The notes: a model not told the origin generated them from the letters alone. Positions 43,546 to 52,818 are shown, numbered from the stretch's first letter. The stretch: DNA of 64,000 bases from Amycolatopsis sp. CA-128772 (GCF_002904295.1 NZ_PPHG01000075.1:124001-188000); one strand, 5' to 3'. Program-made: numbers and translations.

Positions 43546-45503
43546 GCGCCCGCCTCCCGCACCCGCACCTGGTGCCCGAAGGAGAACGCGAGCGCGTTGG
43601 GCGGCAGATCGAGCCGGTCGACCTGGTCGCCGCGCTCCCGGGTGATCGGGTTCGCCGCGAACAGCCGGACATCCTCCACCAGCTCCACGCCCGGCAGCCG
43701 TTGCAGCACCGCGAACACCTCGCCCGACTGCACCGGGCGGCCGAACGGCCAGCCTTCGCCGTCCGGACCGCCGCTGAGCGGGTTGAAGTAGTCGTACAGG
43801 GCCTGGGTCGCGCGCGCCCCGAGGGTCCCCGGGGTCGTGCGGCGGCGGGCGCGCAGCCGGGCCACCACCGTGACGCCCTGGTAGAACGGCGGTTCCACGG
43901 ACACGAGCGCGCCGACGCAGCGCCGTTCGTCCAGGGACCGCTCGATCCGGGCGCGCATGCCCGGGTCGAGCATCAGGGTCGCGAACGCGAGCTCGCCGGT
44001 GTCCGGCACCGCCGGCACGACCAGGACCCGGATCGCGCCCGTCTCCCGGCCGTCCGGGCCGTGCGCCGGGATGCAGCGGACCCGGGCCGCTTCCGGCGCC
44101 GCTTCGCGCGCAAGCTGCTCGTAGTCGTCGGCCGTGACCGCGCGGTCGCGGGTGCGCAGCAGCAGCGGGCCGCGCACCTGCGCGTCCCGCACCGATTCGC
44201 CGTCCACCCCGCCGATCGCCGGCCGCCGGTTCACCACGCTGCTGACGAACGGGATCGGGTCCCGCTGCACCTCGAGGACCTCGCGGGCGACGTTGCCGCG
44301 CCGCCCGCCGCCGGAGCGGTACTCCGGCACGCGGATCGCGGCGGACTTGAGCGGGAAGGCCCCGTAGTACCGGAGGCCGCCCTCGGGCTGGCGCACCGCC
44401 GGACCGAACGCGATCTCCCCGCCGACCCGGTCGAGCATGACGTGCCGGTCGGTGGGCCCGGAGTCGGCGAACGACCGGACCTCGGTCCACTGCTGCCAGC
44501 CGTCCGGCCCCGAGACCTCGACGACCAGCTCGCCGTCCCCGGCGACCACCGGGGGACGCCCGAGCGGGAACCGCTGGCCCGGCGTGCCGTCCGACGTCCC
44601 GACGACCTCGTTGCGGATCACCTCGGCGTGCACCGCACCGACCGTGCCGCCGATCGTCGAAGCTTCGACCGTGTGCAGCCGCGGTGGGCGCTGGTAGAAC
44701 GGCTGGTTCTGCTTGGCCTCGGCCAGGCGGCATCGCAGCCAGCCGGCCCGCCGGCGGGCGAGCACCGACGCGGTGTGCCCGGGCGGCACGTGCACCACGA
44801 TGTCCCCCGCCCGGTTGAACGCGCCGGTGCTGTCCCGGTCGACCTCGCAGGCCGCCCAGCCGGTGCCGTCCCACGCCTCCCACAGCCACGGCGGGTCGCG
44901 CGGGTCGACGCCCTGGCCCTCGACCTCGCAGTCCATCCGCAGCAGCACCGCGCAGCCGGGCACGGCGTCCGACAGCCCGAAGCACACTGTGTCACCCGGT
45001 GCCGGGGTCTCCCCGAAGACCGCGGGGCTGCCGCCGACGAGCAGTTCGTCGGTGCGGTCGACCGGCGGCAGGCCGGTGTCGGCCGTGCCGGTCACCAGGT
45101 GCGCCAGCGAGCACGGCACGATGGTCAGCGTGCGCTCGACGGTGAACACCACCGGGTCCTCGACCTCGTTGCGGACGCTGGCGACCTGCTTGCCTGCCGG
45201 GACGACCACCGGGACGTCCCGGGCGGCCGAGAGCCAGAACGTCACGTCGGCGTGCGCCGCGGCGGGCGGGAACAGCCGGACCCCGATCAGGTCGAGGAAG
45301 CGCAGGTAGTGCAGGTCGGGCACCCGGTTGAGCCGGTAGAGCAGCTGGTCGACCATCTGCGCGAACGTCTCGATCAGCGTGACGCCGGGGTCGGAGACGT
45401 TGTGGTCGGTCCACTCCGGACAGTTGCGCTGGACCAGGAACTTGGCTTCGTCAACCAGGTCCTGGAACGTGCGGTCGTCGAGGTTGGGCTTGGGCAGCGA
45501 CAT
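43542..45503 (-). CDS. eCIS baseplate protein J (gpJ)-like
   Basis: A 653-residue baseplate J protein. The N-terminal LVDEAKFLVQRNCPEWTDHN region is followed by ETFAQMVDQLLYRLNRVPD, which starts the conserved J domain. The C-terminal third has LREAAPEAARV-like and YDYFNPLSGGPDGEGWPFGR sequences typical of Afp12/Pvc12-type proteins. I chose ATG at 45503, which overlaps the gp25 stop (TGATG); GTG at 45506 is possible. It forms the wedge ring around the spike and should control sheath triggering. Confidence 0.92.
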   Translation of the reverse strand: MSLPKPNLDDRTFQDLVDEAKFLVQRNCPEWTDHNVSDPGVTLIETFAQMVDQLLYRLNRVPDLHYLRFLDLIGVRLFPPAAAHADVTFWLSAARDVPVVVPAGKQVASVRNEVEDPVVFTVERTLTIVPCSLAHLVTGTADTGLPPVDRTDELLVGGSPAVFGETPAPGDTVCFGLSDAVPGCAVLLRMDCEVEGQGVDPRDPPWLWEAWDGTGWAACEVDRDSTGAFNRAGDIVVHVPPGHTASVLARRRAGWLRCRLAEAKQNQPFYQRPPRLHTVEASTIGGTVGAVHAEVIRNEVVGTSDGTPGQRFPLGRPPVVAGDGELVVEVSGPDGWQQWTEVRSFADSGPTDRHVMLDRVGGEIAFGPAVRQPEGGLRYYGAFPLKSAAIRVPEYRSGGGRRGNVAREVLEVQRDPIPFVSSVVNRRPAIGGVDGESVRDAQVRGPLLLRTRDRAVTADDYEQLAREAAPEAARVRCIPAHGPDGRETGAIRVLVVPAVPDTGELAFATLMLDPGMRARIERSLDERRCVGALVSVEPPFYQGVTVVARLRARRRTTPGTLGARATQALYDYFNPLSGGPDGEGWPFGRPVQSGEVFAVLQRLPGVELVEDVRLFAANPITRERGDQVDRLDLPPNALAFSFGHQVRVREAGA

Positions 45504-45928
45504 CACGCACCGTCCTCTGCGGACTCGTGCGGCGGGATGACGTAGAACGGGAAGACGAGGTTGCGCGGGTCGTTGGTGCCGCGCAGGGTGTAGCGGATGT
45601 CGATCAGCAGCGTCCCCCGGTCGGCCTCGGCGAAGCTGACCACGACGTCGGTGAGGTCGATGCGCGGTTCCCAGCGTTCCAGCGAAGTCCGCACCTCGTA
45701 GGCGATCTGGCCGGCGGTCGCGGCGTCGGCGGGCGCGAACACGAGGTCGTGCACCGCGCAGCCGAACTCGGGCCGCATCGGCCGTTCCCCCGGCGCGGTC
45801 GCGAGGATCAGCCGGATGCTTTCGACGATCTCGCGCTCGCCGCCGACCAGCGCGATCGAGCCGGTCGCGTCCGTGTGCACCGGGAACGCCAGTCCCCGGC
45901 CGAGGAAGTCGTTCGACGTCACAGCCAC
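45503..45928 (-). CDS. eCIS baseplate protein, gp25/lysozyme-like (GPW)
   Basis: A 141-residue protein of the GPW/gp25 family. It has the family core GGEREIVESIRLILATAPGE, then RPMRPEFGCAVHDLVFAP, then EPRIDLTDVVV. The EFG/DLVF part of the core is the usual sheath-initiating contact. It starts with GTG at 45928, 1 base after the PAAR stop. In T4-like tails gp25 nucleates sheath assembly on the baseplate. Confidence 0.92.
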   Translation of the reverse strand: MAVTSNDFLGRGLAFPVHTDATGSIALVGGEREIVESIRLILATAPGERPMRPEFGCAVHDLVFAPADAATAGQIAYEVRTSLERWEPRIDLTDVVVSFAEADRGTLLIDIRYTLRGTNDPRNLVFPFYVIPPHESAEDGA

Positions 45929-45929
45929 G

Positions 45930-46211
45930 TCAGCCTCCGATCAGGACGGTCGGGCAGCCCATGACGATGGGCGCGCCGCAGGCGGCCAGGTCGCCCATCC
46001 GGGCCGCGGGCATGCCGCCGATCAGCACCGTCGGGCAGCCCGGCGGCGCGATCGGCGTCGGCGGGTGCACCGCGGGCGGCGGGAACGAGCAGGTGTGCAG
46101 CGTGCCGACGTTCGCGGCGGGCAGCCCGCCGATGAGCACGGTCGGCACGCCGGGCCCGGCGATGACGCCCGGGTGCCCGGTCGGGTCCCCGACCCTCGCG
46201 GCTGGTGGCAT
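45930..46211 (-). CDS. PAAR-repeat spike-tip protein
   Basis: A 93-residue protein made of PAAR repeats (PPAARVGDPTGHPG; GVPTVLIGGLPAANVGTLH; CPTVLIGGMPAARMGDLAAC). Conserved His and Cys residues bind the tip metal. ATG at 46209-46211 lies 14 bases downstream of the VgrG stop. It caps the VgrG-like spike and may also carry or stabilise cargo. Confidence 0.93.
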   Translation of the reverse strand: MPPAARVGDPTGHPGVIAGPGVPTVLIGGLPAANVGTLHTCSFPPPAVHPPTPIAPPGCPTVLIGGMPAARMGDLAACGAPIVMGCPTVLIGG

Positions 46212-46224
46212 GCGCACTCCCCCG

Positions 46225-48045
46225 TCAGTTGATCTTGACCACGCCGCCGCGCACGGTGACGACACCGCTCGCGGTCAGCTCCGCCTGGCCCTGCCCGGCC
46301 ACCGAAACGGTGGCGCCTTCGACCTTCACGCCGGCGGTGCCGTTGAGCTTCAGCTGCGCGCCCGCCTCGACGCTGGCCTCGGCCTGGGCCTTCACGGTGA
46401 CCTTCTGGCCCTTGAGCTCCAGCGGCCCGGTGCCGGCGTCGATGCTGACGCCGTTGCGCGCCTTGACCGTGACGCTCTTCCCGCTGGTCACCTCGATGAC
46501 CTGGTTCTTCTGGTCGATCTTGACCACGAACTTCGCGTCGCCGGAGGAGAGGATGATCCCGTCGTCCTCGGCGAACTCCAGCTTGTGCCCCTTCCGCGAG
46601 ACGAACCCGCGGAGGGCGACCTCCCCGCTGTTGGCGTCGACGGTGGTCTTGCTGAACTTCGGCGTGACGTCCTTGCCGTTGTACAGCCCGCCCAGCACGT
46701 ACGGCGCCTCGAAGTCGCCGTGCTCGAAGCCGACCAGGACCTCGTCGCCGACCTCGGGCAGCACCACCGCACCCCGGTCCTTGCCGGCGCCGGGCTGGAC
46801 CGTGCGGGCCCAGGTGCTGGTGAACTCCTCGTCCAGCCACGGGAACGTGAGCTTGACGCGGCCGAGCTTCGCCGGGTCCCGGAGGTCGCTCACCACGGCG
46901 GGAACCAGGCCGGGCCACGCCGAGCCGTGCGCGCCGCCGGCGACCAGGCCGTAGAGCGAGCGTTCCTGCCGGCCGGACACGGTGAACTCGGTGGTGTAGC
47001 CGACTTCGGCGTTGAACAGGTGACGCGTGCTGGTCAGCGTGTACTTGCCGGAGAACGGCCGGCCGACGCCGGTGAGCGTGACGGCGGTGCCTGCGCGCAG
47101 CTTCGGGTTGCCCTTCGCGACGCCGTCGAGTTCGGTGCACGCGCTGCCGAGCTTGTCGGCCAGGGCCTTCGCGGTCGCGTCGGCCTCGCCCTGGGCCCGC
47201 CGGGGCGAGGCGGCGTCGAGGAAGGGCGGGCTGCCGAACTTGCCCGCCAGGCCCACCGGATCGACGCCCGGCACGTCGGTGCCCGCGTTCTTCGGGGTCG
47301 CGATGGCGGCGATCGCCTCCTTGTTCTCGTAGTTCCAGCCGGTGGCCCGCACCTCCGGGACCTGCTCGGCCGCGGTGACGCTGGCGCGCAGGCTGACCAG
47401 CGTCCCGTGCGCCTCGAGGACGAGCGGGTCGGCGGTCGCCTTCGTGCTGGTCGAGGGCGCGCCGGACGGCTTCTCCGGCAGTTCGAAGGTGAGCTTCCCG
47501 TCGCGGACGGCGATCTGCGCGCCGACCGCGTCGGCCAGCCGCGTGAGGAACTCCCAGTCGCTGACGTTGTCCTGGCTCAGCTGGGTGTTCGGCCGGCCGC
47601 CGTACCCCGGGACGTTGTCGATCTTGCCGGCCGGGATGTGCGCGCGCTGGGCGACCTTGCGCACGACGTCCGCGATGGTCATGTTCGGGTAGGCCGCCAC
47701 CCGGCGGCCGCGGAAGAGCCGGTGCGCCTGGTCGTACCCGCGGACCTCGGTGAAGGTGCCGTGCCGGTCCAGGTCGATCGCGACCGCGGTGACCTCGCCC
47801 GAGAGCAGGTCCTGCGGGGCCTCGGGGTCGGACGTCTGGACCTTCAGCTTGATCTTCGCCCCGACCTTGAACTTGCCCTTCTCCAGCACGACGGACCCGG
47901 GGTCGCGGAAGCGCAGCACGAAGGTGTCCGGCAGGTTCCGGCTGTCGTCGACGTAGGCGTAGCCGAGCATCACCCTGACGTCGTCGGGCAGCGCGGTGCC
48001 TTCGACCTCGACCAGGAGGGTGTTCGTGAAGGTCTCGTTAGCCAT
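46225..48045 (-). CDS. eCIS spike protein, VgrG/gp27-gp5-like
   Basis: A 606-residue fusion. Residues ~1-350 resemble the gp27/phage late control D hub (DLLSGEVTAVAIDLDRHG; YDQAHRLFRGRRVAAYPNM; DWEFLTRLADAVGAQI). Residues ~380-470 form the gp5 OB-fold (VKLTFPWLDEEFTSTWARTV; LPEVGDEVLVGFEHGDFEAP), and the C-terminal ~130 residues are the beta-helix spike with repeated xVTVKA and xSVEAGA turns. It sits at the tip of the tube. The first 8 bases overlap the end of the LysM gene. Confidence 0.94.
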   Translation of the reverse strand: MANETFTNTLLVEVEGTALPDDVRVMLGYAYVDDSRNLPDTFVLRFRDPGSVVLEKGKFKVGAKIKLKVQTSDPEAPQDLLSGEVTAVAIDLDRHGTFTEVRGYDQAHRLFRGRRVAAYPNMTIADVVRKVAQRAHIPAGKIDNVPGYGGRPNTQLSQDNVSDWEFLTRLADAVGAQIAVRDGKLTFELPEKPSGAPSTSTKATADPLVLEAHGTLVSLRASVTAAEQVPEVRATGWNYENKEAIAAIATPKNAGTDVPGVDPVGLAGKFGSPPFLDAASPRRAQGEADATAKALADKLGSACTELDGVAKGNPKLRAGTAVTLTGVGRPFSGKYTLTSTRHLFNAEVGYTTEFTVSGRQERSLYGLVAGGAHGSAWPGLVPAVVSDLRDPAKLGRVKLTFPWLDEEFTSTWARTVQPGAGKDRGAVVLPEVGDEVLVGFEHGDFEAPYVLGGLYNGKDVTPKFSKTTVDANSGEVALRGFVSRKGHKLEFAEDDGIILSSGDAKFVVKIDQKNQVIEVTSGKSVTVKARNGVSIDAGTGPLELKGQKVTVKAQAEASVEAGAQLKLNGTAGVKVEGATVSVAGQGQAELTASGVVTVRGGVVKIN

Positions 48046-48808
48046 CGAGCTCCTCCAGCGCGGGCACCAGCAGCCGGGTGCCGGGCCGCAGCCGCATCGG
48101 GTCGTCGATGTCGTTGGCGTCGGCGATTTCGCGCCACTTCCCGGCGTCGCCGTAAGCGCGGAACGCCACCGAGGCCAGCGAATCCCCGGAGACGAGCACG
48201 TGCGTGTCCCGCGCCGCGAGCGCGCCGGAGGTCGGGTTCTGGCCGCCGAGCTCGCCCGAGATCTCCTCCAGGTTCACCGTGCAGACCGCGCGCACCGGCG
48301 TCCCCGACGGCGTGAACAGGGTGTACTTCGCGGTGACGGAGGCGACGTAGGCGGGGAACCCGGTCATGCCGCCCCACTTGAAGATCACCCACGGCGGCGA
48401 CGGTTTCCGGCTGTTGCGGCTGTCCTCGGTGGCCACGCAGCAGGTGAACAGCTGCTCGACCGTCTTGACGACGGCGTCGTCCATCTTGCCGGTGGCGTCG
48501 AGGAACATCTCCAGCGCGAGCTTGGCCGGGTCGGAGCCCTTGAACTGCGGCGGCGCGCTCTTCTTGGCGTTGGGTTGCGCGTCGCGGCCCCACTTGGCGT
48601 TCTTGCTGAGGGAAAGTTCCTTGGGGTTGAACTGGAACTTGATGTCGAACAGCTTCTCCCCGGGCGGCTGCCCGGTCCCCCCGGACTGCGGCGGCTTGCG
48701 GACTTCGAGCAGCGCGCGCTGCAGGTTGTTCGGCGCCGGTTCACCGGAACCGTAGGCGGCCGGGGGCGCGGAGCCGGCCGAGGTGAAGGTGACGGGCGAG
48801 GAGGACAT
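48038..48808 (-). CDS. LysM-domain tube/baseplate adaptor protein (eCIS)
   Basis: A 256-residue protein. The body (FDIKFQFNPKELSLSKNAKW, FLDATGKMDD, PPWVIFKWGGMTGFPAYVAS) matches the Afp7/Pvc7-type tail adaptor. A C-terminal LysM (HVLVSGDSLASVAFRAYGD to PGTRLLVPAL, ~residues 205-250) is also present. ATG at 48806-48808 is 2 bases beyond the upstream stop. The protein links the tube end to the spike hub. The LysM motif here is structural rather than peptidoglycan-binding in other systems. Confidence 0.9.
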   Translation of the reverse strand: MSSSPVTFTSAGSAPPAAYGSGEPAPNNLQRALLEVRKPPQSGGTGQPPGEKLFDIKFQFNPKELSLSKNAKWGRDAQPNAKKSAPPQFKGSDPAKLALEMFLDATGKMDDAVVKTVEQLFTCCVATEDSRNSRKPSPPWVIFKWGGMTGFPAYVASVTAKYTLFTPSGTPVRAVCTVNLEEISGELGGQNPTSGALAARDTHVLVSGDSLASVAFRAYGDAGKWREIADANDIDDPMRLRPGTRLLVPALEELDG

Positions 48809-48810
48809 GG

Positions 48811-49263
48811 TCAGCCCTTCTTCGCGGGGCTGAGGAAGCCGTGGTGGGCCAGTTCGAGGGTTTCGGTGGCGACCTTGGGCGAGTCGGACGAGAGCTGCGG
48901 GCCGCTCCACCGCACCGGGACGACGCCTTCGAGGGCCCAGCTGGCGATCACCTTGCCTTCGAGGGTGCGGGCCTCGATGGTGGCGGTCTTGCGTTCGATT
49001 CCGCTGGCCAGGCTGGCGAACCACTTGGTGATCTGCGAACTGGCCTCGGTGACGGGCCGCGACAGCTTGATGTTCGAGTACTTGATCCGGGTCGGCAGCT
49101 GCCAGACCATGCCGTTGTTGCCGCCCTCTTCCCGCTGTTCCATGACGAATTCGCAGCCGAGGCCGTCACAGCTGGAGAACGCACCGAGGTTCCCGAGGTT
49201 CTTGTCGTCCAGCTTGACGACGTAGCAGACGGCAACGGCCTCTTCGGTATCCGGCATCGGCAT
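48811..49263 (-). CDS. eCIS inner tube protein 2 (T4 gp19-like)
   Basis: A 150-residue gp19-family protein with the tube fold signature (YVVKLDDKNLGNLGAFSSCD, MEQREEGGNNGMVWQLPTRI, NIKLSRPVTEASSQITKWF). It contains two cysteines in the first loop. Two tube paralogues occur in this operon; the one next to the adaptor genes typically forms the tube layer that contacts the baseplate. ATG at 49261-49263 lies 5 bases after the stop of the repeat protein gene. Confidence 0.92.
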   Translation of the reverse strand: MPMPDTEEAVAVCYVVKLDDKNLGNLGAFSSCDGLGCEFVMEQREEGGNNGMVWQLPTRIKYSNIKLSRPVTEASSQITKWFASLASGIERKTATIEARTLEGKVIASWALEGVVPVRWSGPQLSSDSPKVATETLELAHHGFLSPAKKG

Positions 49264-49268
49264 CCCCT

Positions 49269-51767
49269 TCAGTGCGGACGATCGGTGAGCGCCCCCCGGC
49301 GCTCACGGTCGAGTCGGAGTTCGGTCTTGAGCCGCCGCAGCAGCGGATCGAAGAGCTGCTTGACAAGCTCATCGGTTTCCGGCGGCGCGGCGGCGGGTGC
49401 GGGATCTCGCTGGACGGCGGGCGGTGGGGTGAGTTCTTCGGTGACCCGCTGGACGGCCGGTGGTGGTGGGGTGGGGTCGGGCGGGGTCGCCGGAGTCTCG
49501 ACGGCCCGGCTCATCGTGAGGGGCAGTCCGCCGGCGGCTCTCGCCACCAGGGGCGCGGGAGCGTCGATCGGGCGGCTCACCGGCGAGGCGGGCTCGTGCA
49601 CCGTTCGAGCTACCGGCAGGTTTGGTGTCTCGATCCCGCGGCTGACCAGGAGAGCGGACTCGTGGGCCGGTTGAGCCGCCGCGATGGCGCGGCTCACCGG
49701 AAGGGGCGGCTCTTGCGGCCCTCGGGCCACCGCAAGGGTCGGTCCCTCGGTCGCGTGGCTGGCCCGCGCCACCGGCAAGGCGGGCGCCTCAACCGCACGG
49801 CTCACCGGCAGGGCGGACTCCCGCACAACAGGCAGAACCGGAACCTCGGCCACGCGGTTGGGCGGAGGGGAGACCTGCCGAACCGGAGCTTCGATCGCGC
49901 GGCTGACCGGAAGGACGGCCTCCCGCGCTACCGGCAAAGCCGGAGTCTCGACCGCGCGGCTGACCGCCAGCGCAGGTTCGTGTCCCGCTGGCGGAGCCGT
50001 AGCCTCCATCGCGCGGTTGATCGGAAGGGCGGCCTCCCGCACAACCGGAGCCTCCATCGCGCGGCTCACCGGAAGGGGGGCCTCCCGCGCCATCGGCGGA
50101 GCCTCGGCCACGCCGCTCACCGGCAGTGCGGCCCCATGAGCCACCGGCAAAGCCGGAGTTTCAGCCGCACGGCTCACCGGCAGCACTGCCCCAGTCTCGG
50201 TCGCGCGGCTCACCGGCAGGGCGGTCTCATGCCCCACCGGCTGGGCCGGAGCCTCCATCGCGCGGCTGACCGCCAGAGCAGGTTCGTGCCCCACGGGTAG
50301 AGCCGGAGCCTCCATCGCGCGGCTCACCGGCAGGTCGGCCTCATGCGCCACCGGCTGGGCCGGAGTCTCGGTCGCGCGGCTGACCGCCAGAGCGGGCCCG
50401 TGCCCCACCGGCAAAGCCGGAGCCTCCATCGCGCGGCTCACCGGCAGGGCAGACTCCCGCACAACCGGCAAAGCCGGAGCCTCGGCCACCCCATTCACCG
50501 GCGGGGCGGCCCCAGGTGCCACCGGCCGAGCCGGAGCCTCCACCGCGCGGCTGATCGGCAGCGTGGACTCCTGCACCACCGGTTGAGCCTCGGCCGCCCG
50601 GCTCACCGGAAGAGGTGTCTCCTGCACGCCCCGGGTCACCGCGAGCGCCGGAGTTCCGCCAACCGGAAGCGACGACTCCAGCGCGGTTTGCACCACCGGA
50701 GTCGCGCTCAACGGAAGGCCAGGCTCCTGTGCCGTTTCCGCCACGGGAAGCGTCGGCGGCTCGTACGCCTGCGCTGCTTTCGCCGCCGGAAGGGCGAAGG
50801 GCGCGTTCTCCCGGCCGACTTCCTGCGCCGGTTGGGCCACCGGCAAAGCCGGGGTATCGGTCCCCCCGGGTTCCTGAGCCGCTCCGGTCACCGGAAGCGC
50901 GGGAGCATCGACCGCCCGGCTCACCGGAAGTGGCGGCTCCTGGTTCCCCGCAAGCGTCGATGTCTCGGCAGGCAATGCCGCCGGTGGGGCAACGCTCGTC
51001 GAGCCGCCCGGGACACCGGGCGGCTCCGTCGTGTCGAGCGGGCGGAACGTATTGACCGGCGACGACCGCCCCGGCGGCGCCTCCGCATCGCCCACACCCT
51101 GCGCTACGGAAGAAACCGCGACCCGCGACACCGGCAACACCCCGTCGCCCGGCTCCGGCAGGATCGGCGCCCCGAGCCCCAGCCGCCGCGGAGCCGACGG
51201 CTCCGCCCGCTGCACCACCGGCAGAGCCGGCCGCACAGGCTCACGCACGGCAGTTGGAGCATCCTCCACAGTCCGCACCGACAGCTCAGGCGCAGGCACA
51301 TCCCCTACAGCCCGCACCAACGGCGCAGGCGCATCCTCCACAACCGCCTGGACCGTCCGCACCGCCGGCACAACCGCAGCCGCAGCCGCACCACCAGCCG
51401 ACGTCAGCGGCGGCACCGCCTCCCCCGCCCCCACCACGGGCAGCACCAAATCCGCCCCGGGTCGGAAACCGCCCCCCTTGAGCGCCGCCCGCTGCACCAC
51501 CGGCATGGCCGGCGCCTCCCCCTGCCCCGGCCGCGCCAGATCGTTGATCACCCCGGCCGGCTCGTCCGGGCCGATCCGGTGACCGAGCGGCTCCAGGTAC
51601 GCCGGGCTCTGCCAGGACGTCAACGCGGCACTGAACCGCTGCACCGGGTTCACCAGCGGGTGCTCGGGGACGACCGGCCGGATCGGCGGCAGCGTCCGCC
51701 ACTCCGCGCGCGCCACCGGTGGCTCGGCCGCGGGCGGGCGGGCCGGCTCCTTCCTGCGGAACCACAT
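49269..51767 (-). CDS. Proline-rich repeat protein of the eCIS operon (832 aa)
   Basis: An 832-residue protein. A conserved head (MWFRRKEPARPPAAEPPVAR, then FSAALTSWQSPAYLEPLG) and a conserved tail (ELVKQLFDPLLRRLKTELRL) flank ~570 residues of degenerate ~15-residue repeats of the type LPVSRAMEAPALPV. The head and tail resemble a protein family found between tube and adaptor genes of actinobacterial eCIS. The repeat block is unusually long. No membrane helix or signal is present. It might be a flexible spacer, a length-measuring element or a cargo tether (inference). ATG at 51765-51767. Confidence 0.75.
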   Translation of the reverse strand: MWFRRKEPARPPAAEPPVARAEWRTLPPIRPVVPEHPLVNPVQRFSAALTSWQSPAYLEPLGHRIGPDEPAGVINDLARPGQGEAPAMPVVQRAALKGGGFRPGADLVLPVVGAGEAVPPLTSAGGAAAAAVVPAVRTVQAVVEDAPAPLVRAVGDVPAPELSVRTVEDAPTAVREPVRPALPVVQRAEPSAPRRLGLGAPILPEPGDGVLPVSRVAVSSVAQGVGDAEAPPGRSSPVNTFRPLDTTEPPGVPGGSTSVAPPAALPAETSTLAGNQEPPLPVSRAVDAPALPVTGAAQEPGGTDTPALPVAQPAQEVGRENAPFALPAAKAAQAYEPPTLPVAETAQEPGLPLSATPVVQTALESSLPVGGTPALAVTRGVQETPLPVSRAAEAQPVVQESTLPISRAVEAPARPVAPGAAPPVNGVAEAPALPVVRESALPVSRAMEAPALPVGHGPALAVSRATETPAQPVAHEADLPVSRAMEAPALPVGHEPALAVSRAMEAPAQPVGHETALPVSRATETGAVLPVSRAAETPALPVAHGAALPVSGVAEAPPMAREAPLPVSRAMEAPVVREAALPINRAMEATAPPAGHEPALAVSRAVETPALPVAREAVLPVSRAIEAPVRQVSPPPNRVAEVPVLPVVRESALPVSRAVEAPALPVARASHATEGPTLAVARGPQEPPLPVSRAIAAAQPAHESALLVSRGIETPNLPVARTVHEPASPVSRPIDAPAPLVARAAGGLPLTMSRAVETPATPPDPTPPPPAVQRVTEELTPPPAVQRDPAPAAAPPETDELVKQLFDPLLRRLKTELRLDRERRGALTDRPH
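49500..50960 (-). repeat. In-frame ~45-bp tandem repeat block inside the proline-rich protein gene
   Basis: About 22-25 degenerate copies of a ~45-48-bp unit encode variants of PVSRA-ET/EAP-ALPV and PV-x-H/R-E-xAL. Copies differ from each other by substitutions and by small unit-length changes but keep frame and the S-R-A and L-P-V positions. This indicates unequal crossing-over with selection on the repeat's physical character. Confidence 0.75.
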
Positions 51768-51774
51768 CGCAGCG

Positions 51775-51933
51775 TCACCGTCCCTGGCTCATCCGGGTGT
51801 TGATCCGGGCGATCTCGGCGACGTAGGTCAACCGGTCGGGGTGTTCGAGGTCGAGGATGTCGTCGAGGGACCAGTGCAGGTGGTAGGCGACGTACGCGAC
51901 CTCCTCGTGCAGCCGGTCGGCCGCGTACGTCAC
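51775..51933 (-). CDS. Small conserved eCIS protein, DUF6760-like
   Basis: A 52-residue protein with the very conserved block YAADRLHEEVAYVAYHLHWS, then LDLEHPDRLTYVAEIARINT. GTG at 51931-51933 overlaps the stop of the upstream gene (GTGA). The family is restricted to phage-like and eCIS tail operons. It resembles the short tape-measure-chaperone-like proteins that follow tail assembly genes; the exact role is unknown. Confidence 0.8.
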   Translation of the reverse strand: MTYAADRLHEEVAYVAYHLHWSLDDILDLEHPDRLTYVAEIARINTRMSQGR

Positions 51934-52370
51934 GATTCCCCCAGGCGGCCACCGGCGACGTCGACGACGAAGCTGTGGCCGCACTCCGGGCACGCCACGC
52001 CCGCGCGGGTGTGGCCTTCGCTGTTGATCCGGCGGTACATGTCCTGCAGGAACGCCAGGTCCGAGGCGAACAGGTTCTCGATGATGCCGGCGTGGATGTC
52101 GGTGAGGTCACCGATCCGGGTGACGACCCGGGCCAGCAGCACCACCGTGAGGAACGCCGAGTTCTCGCGCACGCGGTCGTCCCGCAGCGGGATCAGCTCG
52201 TCGCGGGCGGTGGCCAGCCGCATCACGCCGGAGTGGTGCACCTTGCCCTCGTCGTCGACGTACCCGCGCGGGAGCTCGAACGCGAACTCCGTCCGCAGCT
52301 TCGGCCGGGCCTCCGCCGCCGTCGCGGCGGGCGCCTCCTCGACCGGAGCCGACGCCATCACCCTGCGCAT
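51930..52370 (-). CDS. Conserved eCIS tail protein with a CxxC zinc-like motif
   Basis: A 146-residue protein. The conserved start TEFAFELPRGYVDDEGKVHH, the helix FLTVVLLARVVTRIGDLTDI and the C-terminal CPECGHSFVVD are visible. It belongs to a family found right after the tube gene in eCIS and some tailed phage clusters, often called tail assembly protein. The chaperone-like role is inferred from position. The start may be ATG at 52370 or ATG at 52358; the 4-base gap to the tube gene favours 52370. Confidence 0.75.
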   Translation of the reverse strand: MRRVMASAPVEEAPAATAAEARPKLRTEFAFELPRGYVDDEGKVHHSGVMRLATARDELIPLRDDRVRENSAFLTVVLLARVVTRIGDLTDIHAGIIENLFASDLAFLQDMYRRINSEGHTRAGVACPECGHSFVVDVAGGRLGES

Positions 52371-52374
52371 GGGC

Positions 52375-52818
52375 TCACTCGACTTCCATCTGCTCGTAGG
52401 TGATCACGAGCTTCTCGGTGAGCACGCTGGTGTCGCCGGCCTTGAGCGAGCCGATCTCCAGGCTCTTCGGCCACGCGTTGGTCAGCTTGTAGCGCTTGAG
52501 CGCCGTGCCCTCGTAGTCGTAGACGATGATGGCGCCGCCCTTGCGCGCGGAGGCCATCTTGCCGAAGTGGGCGTCCTTGACCCACTTCTCGAAGCTGTTG
52601 TCGTCGGTCAGGCCGCGGGTCAGCGTGACCTCACCGGCCTTGGGCCGGCCGGGCAGCTTCTTGATGACGTACTTGCCGTCCACCGTGTTCTGCTTGAGCT
52701 CGATGACGTCCTGTTCCATCTTGAGGCCGGAGACCTCGGAGATCTGCTTGATCTGGACGCCGTCGATCTCCAGCCCGAAGGAGTGCCCTACCGCCTTGTC
52801 GAGATCGGGAAGTGCCAT
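52375..52818 (-). CDS. eCIS inner tube protein 1 (T4 gp19-like)
   Basis: A 147-residue gp19-family tube protein (FGLEIDGVQIKQISEVSGLK, DVIELKQNTVDGKYVIKKLP, TLTRGLTDDNSFEKWVKDA). ATG at 52816-52818 lies 18 bases after the sheath stop. It should be the major tube subunit, polymerising inside the sheath. The DVIELKQNT and TRGLTDD motifs are the most conserved parts of the family. Confidence 0.95.
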   Translation of the reverse strand: MALPDLDKAVGHSFGLEIDGVQIKQISEVSGLKMEQDVIELKQNTVDGKYVIKKLPGRPKAGEVTLTRGLTDDNSFEKWVKDAHFGKMASARKGGAIIVYDYEGTALKRYKLTNAWPKSLEIGSLKAGDTSVLTEKLVITYEQMEVE

